A DNA stretch of 64,000 nucleotides from CAZBRS01 sp964494475 (GTDB lineage Bacteria; Myxococcota_A; UBA9042; CAZBRS01). Under the pieces are notes generated by a model, which had not been told where the DNA came from, searched no databases, and was given only the letters and a program-made list of their open reading frames with translations. Of the stretch, positions 60,369 through 64,000 are shown one piece after another. The position numbers and the translations under genes were made by a program. The first letter of the stretch is position 1; each line of letters begins with the position of its first letter. The stretch lies in NCBI GenBank assembly GCA_964494475.1, contig CAZBRS010000027.1, positions 1 to 64,000 on the forward strand, read 5' to 3'.

Positions 60369-62885
60369 TCAGCGCGTCTTGGCTTTCTTGGGGGCGGCCT
60401 TCGGGGTCGCGACGGACTTCTTCGGGGTCGTGGCGGGCTTCGGCTGGACCGCCTTGCCCTTGGCGGGCGCCTTGTCCTTCGTCGCCGTCTTGCCCTTGGT
60501 GGCAGCCGTCTTGCCCTTCGCTGCCGCCTTGCCCTTGCCGGCCGTCGCCTTGGGCTTGGGTTTGGGCTTCCATTTCTGGACGCGCGTCTCGGGCTTGTGC
60601 CGCACGGCGGGGTCGTAGGCCAGGTCGAGCAGCAGCAGCTGCTTTCCTTCGGAGGCCAGGAAGCGGTGGATGCCGTAGGTCTCGACCACGTGCTTCACGT
60701 AGAGCCGCGCTTCGCGGTAGGGGATGTCCTCGACGAACGTGTCGAGCTCGAAGGGCCCCGTCGCCGCGCGAATCCATTTGCCCATGCGACCGTGGCCGGC
60801 GTTGTAGGCGCCCGCCGCGAGCAGCGGGCTGCCGAAGCGCCGCACCAGGTAGTCGAGGTACAGGCTGCCCAGGAGCAGGTTCGTGGCCGGCACGTGCAGG
60901 TCGGCGACCGACGGCCTGGGCAGGCCGTTCTCGTCGGCCACCAGGCGCCCCGTGGACGGGATGAGTTGGACGAGCCCGTGGGCGTTGGCGGCCGAGACGA
61001 TGTCGGGCACGAAGCCGCTCTCCTCGCGCAGGATGGCCTCGACGAAGTCCGCGGGGATGCCCACGCGCCCCGCGGCCTCCTGGGCCTCGTCGTGCCAGGG
61101 CCTCGGATATCCGAGCCGCCAGTAGGCCGCGTACGAGCGCACGGGCCAGTACCGCCGGTAGTCCGAGAGGAACCGGCGCACGACATGGTGCGAGCGGTCG
61201 AAGCGACCGGCCGAGGCCAGCACCTGGGCTTTCACCCACAGCGTGACCGGGCTCGGCGCCGGGCCGGGGTAGTCGGCCAGGGCCAGGTCCTCGAAGCCCA
61301 GTCGATACAGCTCGACGAAGCGAGCGTACCGCGGCGACGCGAACTCCTCCGCCAGATCGCCGTGATCGAGCAGCGGAGGCGCCGCCCGGGCCTCGTCGAC
61401 GGCCATCTCGCGGATCCACGCGCGCGCCTTGGCGGCCCCCATGAACTCGGCCAGCCGGGCGAAGGCCAACGTGGCGTAGTAATCGAGGGGGTGGTCGCGG
61501 AGGACCTGCTCGAAGAGGCCCTGCGCGTCCGCACGGGTGGCGGGATTGCGAGCGAGCAGGCGCGCACGCCAGTACAGGAACTCGGGAGCGCGAGTGGCCT
61601 CGTACCCCTCGGAGAGTGCGGCCAGCGCGGCCTCGGTGGCGTCGGACTTGATGTGGTGCCACGCCAGCCACCAGCGGATCTCGGCGCTCCGATCGTCGTC
61701 GGGGTACGACCGGATGGCCTCCGCGAGGTCGGCCGCATAGCCGGCGTCGTCATGATCGTCCTTGCGCGTCATCGCCTGGTAGAGGAGCGCGTCGTCCCGG
61801 TAGCTCACGTCCGGGAAGAGTTGGCGAAGGCGGCCGTAGAGTGCGCGCGCACCCTCGGTGTCGCCCAGGCGCCAGCGCACGCGACCCCCGACGAAGAGCG
61901 TGTCGGCCCAGCGCGGGTGGTCTTCGCAGGCAGGCGCGGGGGTCGAGAGCAGAGTCGACACGTCGGCGTAGCGCTTGGTCTGGAAAGCAGCGGTCACCAC
62001 GTCGGCGACCGTGACGCAGTAGAGCGGATGCTCCGGCTTCAGGCGCTTCGCGAGGCGAAGCAGCGTCGCGACGGCCGAGCGGGGGTTTCCCTTCTCGAGG
62101 GCGCGCGCGCCGTCGCGGTACGTGTCGAAGTCGGTGAGGAAGCCCTTGCCGAACGTGCCGTCCGGCAGGCGATCGAGCGCGGCGGGGGCCTGGGGATCCC
62201 GGGTTCGGGTCACCACGACGCGTCGGAACAGCTCGTGGGCCTCGTCGGTGCGACCTTGGGCCGCGGCCAGCACGCCCTGCGTGTACAGGAGCGACGTCGA
62301 GCCGGCCAGCAGGCCCTCGCGGTGCCGCGCGAGCAGCGCCTCGAGGTCGGTCCAGCGCTCAAGGGCGATCAGCGCGGCCATGGACTGCTCCAGCGCGTAC
62401 CGCGCCATGCCTCCGTCGGTGACCTGGGCCAGGGGGGCGAGCGCTTCGGCGTGGCGCCCCAACTGGAAGAGCGAGGCGCCATGGTAGTAGGCCAGTACCG
62501 GCTCCAGGCCCGCCCAGGGCTCGAGGCCCGAGAGCAGCTCGAGCGTGCGTTCGTACCGCTCGGCGCGGAAGGCCAGGACGGCCAGCACCAGCCGCGACCG
62601 CGACCGCGCCAGCTTGCCCAGGCGGGGCGCTGCCAGGCGCTTCGTGAGGGCCTTCTCGACCTCGGCGCCGTCGCCCTTCGCCACGAGGGGGCCCAGCCGA
62701 TCCCAGGGCGCGGGGCGCTCCAGCACGGCGTCCGTGATCTGCGCGCGCTCGGAGGCCGGCGTGGCGCTCTGGACCACGGCCGGCTCGACCCCGCCCGAGG
62801 CCGGCGCGGCGCTCGGGTCCACCGCCGGCTCCCCGGCCGGGGAGAGCAGGGACAGGAGCAGGAAGACGAACGCGGGGAAGCTCAT
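60369..62885 (-). CDS. soluble lytic murein transglycosylase (Slt70-like)
   Basis: 838 aa from ATG at 62885; signal peptide MSFPAFVFLLLSLLSPAG. A long helical superhelical region (TPR-like hairpins, e.g. LVLAVLAFRAERYERTLELLSG, RYALEQSMAALIALERWTDLEALL) is followed by the SLT catalytic domain: ILREESGFVPDIVSAANAHGLVQLIPST (catalytic Glu in EESGF), ATNLLLGSLYLDYLVRRFG and AAGAYNAGHGRMGKW. The enzyme cleaves peptidoglycan to 1,6-anhydro products. The C-terminal ~85 residues are a Lys/Ala/Pro-rich tail (KGKAAAKGKTAATKGKTATK), unusual for this family and probably binding a polyanion. Confidence 0.9.
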   Translation of the reverse strand: MSFPAFVFLLLSLLSPAGEPAVDPSAAPASGGVEPAVVQSATPASERAQITDAVLERPAPWDRLGPLVAKGDGAEVEKALTKRLAAPRLGKLARSRSRLVLAVLAFRAERYERTLELLSGLEPWAGLEPVLAYYHGASLFQLGRHAEALAPLAQVTDGGMARYALEQSMAALIALERWTDLEALLARHREGLLAGSTSLLYTQGVLAAAQGRTDEAHELFRRVVVTRTRDPQAPAALDRLPDGTFGKGFLTDFDTYRDGARALEKGNPRSAVATLLRLAKRLKPEHPLYCVTVADVVTAAFQTKRYADVSTLLSTPAPACEDHPRWADTLFVGGRVRWRLGDTEGARALYGRLRQLFPDVSYRDDALLYQAMTRKDDHDDAGYAADLAEAIRSYPDDDRSAEIRWWLAWHHIKSDATEAALAALSEGYEATRAPEFLYWRARLLARNPATRADAQGLFEQVLRDHPLDYYATLAFARLAEFMGAAKARAWIREMAVDEARAAPPLLDHGDLAEEFASPRYARFVELYRLGFEDLALADYPGPAPSPVTLWVKAQVLASAGRFDRSHHVVRRFLSDYRRYWPVRSYAAYWRLGYPRPWHDEAQEAAGRVGIPADFVEAILREESGFVPDIVSAANAHGLVQLIPSTGRLVADENGLPRPSVADLHVPATNLLLGSLYLDYLVRRFGSPLLAAGAYNAGHGRMGKWIRAATGPFELDTFVEDIPYREARLYVKHVVETYGIHRFLASEGKQLLLLDLAYDPAVRHKPETRVQKWKPKPKPKATAGKGKAAAKGKTAATKGKTATKDKAPAKGKAVQPKPATTPKKSVATPKAAPKKAKTR

Positions 62886-62892
62886 CGCGCTG

Positions 62893-62920
62893 ATCGTAGC
62901 GGGTGTGGGCCGGCCGTCAA
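62893..62920 (-). promoter_or_regulatory. promoter of the lytic transglycosylase gene, leaderless placement
   Basis: On the minus strand TTGACG, 16-bp spacer, TACGAT; the box ends 7 nt before the ATG at 62,885, so the mRNA would start near the start codon. Confidence 0.4.
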
Positions 62921-62984
62921 AAAGGTGACCCTCCGTCGACGGTCGCGCGCTATAGTGTCGTGTCGTTTCCTGCCGGAGGTCTCC

Positions 62985-63821
62985 ATGGATCCGAAGCCCC
63001 TCCTGGCGGCGGCCAAGGCCCTGAAGTCCGCCGCCCTGCTGGTCGGGCGGCTCGACGCGGCTCGCGCCGGCGAGTCGGCCTGGCCCGAGCTCTCGGCGGG
63101 GGTGAGGCAGTTGGCGGGGCTCGTCGCCAAGGCGGGGCTCGCCGACGTCGAGGCGGCGCTCCGGACCGAGTTGGCCGAGCTCGAGGTCGCCCTGGCGCCC
63201 GCTCGTGAGGCGTATCGCGCGGCCTTCGGGCGCGACCTGGCCGCGGCGCTGGCGCCCCTCGGGCTCGACCTGGCGGGCCAGTACCCTACGTTCCGGGCCG
63301 GGGTCCTCACCCTCGAGGTCGACGCCGATCGGGACCGCGCCACGCTCAGCTATGGCCCCGACGAAGTCGCGCGCGAGCGTCCCGTGCCCGCGGCGCTCGC
63401 CACCGCGGTCGCGGTCTTCCGCCGCGACGTGCAGGAGGCGCCCTTCGACGAGGCCGCGTTCCTTCGCAGCTTGCAGAGCGCCTGGCGGCGGGCGTTGCGC
63501 AACGCCGAGAAGCCGGCCGCCGAGCCGCGCGTGCCCGTCCTCGACGTGCTCCTCGAGCTCAACCTCGTCGTGCAGGGCGAGGCGTTCCGCGCCGATCCGT
63601 CCTCGCGGACCTTCAGGCCCCTGACGCGCCACGCGTTCTCGTGGGCGCTGCATCGTCTGCGTCGCGGGCGCGCCCTCTCGGTCGAAGGGCGCAGGCTGGT
63701 GCTGCACACGGCCGTCTACGACGACACGCGGGCGCGCCGCGATTACCTGTGGGTGCCCGACGACGACCGCGGGAACGGCACGCGCGTGGCGCGTCTTTCC
63801 TTCCAGGAGGAGGCCACGTGA
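62985..63821 (+). CDS. hypothetical protein, helical N-terminus
   Basis: 278 aa from ATG at 62985, with GGAGG 8 nt upstream; the much longer frame upstream is antisense to other genes. Residues ~1-85 are helical (LLAAAKALKSAALLVGRLDAARAG, VEAALRTELAELEVALAPAREAY). The middle holds a strand-rich patch (PTFRAGVLTLEVDADRDRATLSYGPDE), and the C-terminal part has LDVLLELNLVVQGEAFRADPSSRTFRPLTRHAF, HRLRRGRALSVEGRRLVLHTAVYD. I do not recognise a family. Its TGA overlaps the next gene's GTG, so they act in one operon. TATAGT at 62,951-62,956 could be the -10 box. Confidence 0.75.
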   Translation: MDPKPLLAAAKALKSAALLVGRLDAARAGESAWPELSAGVRQLAGLVAKAGLADVEAALRTELAELEVALAPAREAYRAAFGRDLAAALAPLGLDLAGQYPTFRAGVLTLEVDADRDRATLSYGPDEVARERPVPAALATAVAVFRRDVQEAPFDEAAFLRSLQSAWRRALRNAEKPAAEPRVPVLDVLLELNLVVQGEAFRADPSSRTFRPLTRHAFSWALHRLRRGRALSVEGRRLVLHTAVYDDTRARRDYLWVPDDDRGNGTRVARLSFQEEAT

Positions 63822-64000
63822 AGCCCGACCCCGTGACCCCCGACGCCTGGCGCGCGCGCCGCGCCATCCTGCACCTGGCTGCCACGGGCACGCCGCCCGA
63901 CGACGGCGTCGAGGCGTTCACGGTGGGCCTCGAGCCCATCCTGGGAGTCCTCGGCGAGGAGTACATGGCCTTCCTCGGCGACGGGCTCTCGGCCTTCAAG
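63818..64000 (+). CDS. unknown protein, 3' end cut by window
   Basis: GTG at 63818 overlaps the stop of the preceding gene (GTGA). The frame reads MKPDPVTPDAWRARRAILHL... to the window end with no stop in 61 codons; helical, Ala/Glu/Gly-rich (GVEAFTVGLEPILGVLGEEYMAFLGDG). No family can be named from this fragment. Confidence 0.6.
   Translation, partial: MKPDPVTPDAWRARRAILHLAATGTPPDDGVEAFTVGLEPILGVLGEEYMAFLGDGLSAFK

Noticed and set aside
59643..62984. Long + strand frame leading into the gene at 62,985
   Set aside because: Antisense to the PNGase F-like and Slt genes; the ribosome site and change in composition place the real start at 62,985.

Overview
The window is 64 kb of very GC-rich chromosomal DNA from a Gram-negative bacterium, most likely a myxobacterium-like member of the former Deltaproteobacteria (Myxococcota or a close lineage). 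The evidence is several large lipoproteins (LAAC, PGC, APAC or GAC lipoboxes) built from arrays of CDG.DNDCDG.TDE (MopE-type) motifs and other Cys-rich repeats, an FHA coiled-coil protein beside a Ycf46-like AAA ATPase, a PocR-type histidine kinase, a CotH/lamin-tail protein and a DUF6178 protein. This lineage call is inference, since no rRNA lies in the window. Most long reading frames opposite or inside the real genes are GC-driven shadows.

Layout: 1-12.8 kb holds a truncated CotH/LTD surface protein, two secreted lipoproteins, a two-component pair, a lipoprotein glutathione peroxidase, a small tail-anchored protein and a DUF6178 protein. 12.9-16.8 kb is an accessory segment with a rearranged host locus: a 152-bp direct duplication of the 3' end of a membrane-protein gene flanks a SLATT-like two-helix domain fused to a Nudix hydrolase and a decayed paralogue of the tail-anchored gene. 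Next to it is a translationally coupled DUF2442-HTH / MNT nucleotidyltransferase / HEPN cassette bounded by two copies of a spaced repeat. 16.8-28.1 kb carries the AAA/FHA pair, a phosphoesterase, lipB, a TerB-like protein, a DegT aminotransferase, an oxygen/iron-handling run (flavodiiron protein, rubredoxin, ferritin, diiron protein) and a threonine aldolase.

28.1-46.8 kb holds an 11-repeat MopE-type lipoprotein, a PEGA/TPR protein, leuS, an orphan with faint phosphopantetheinyl-transferase resemblance, dihydroorotase, a parallel-beta lipoprotein, a B12-type radical SAM enzyme, a DUF429 protein, an isoprenylcysteine-methyltransferase-like membrane protein, an RlmM-like methyltransferase and pgi. 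46.8-50.1 kb is a second small island abutting tRNA-Gly(CCC): a Cys-rich lipoprotein, a truncated HTH-antitoxin relic, an AbiEi/AbiEii type IV toxin-antitoxin pair with its own palindromic operator candidate, and a PD-(D/E)XK-like nuclease candidate.

50.2-64 kb contains a large modular secreted lipoprotein, the ribosome-associated cluster rsfS-rlmH followed by a ComF-type phosphoribosyltransferase, an ArsA-like ATPase overlapping pssA, an alpha/beta hydrolase, a PNGase F-like lipoprotein, a soluble lytic transglycosylase, and two coupled genes of unknown function running off the end. The strongest candidates for something undescribed are the SLATT-Nudix fusion (14,045-14,935) and the three-gene DUF2442-HTH/MNT/HEPN cassette (15,481-16,672).
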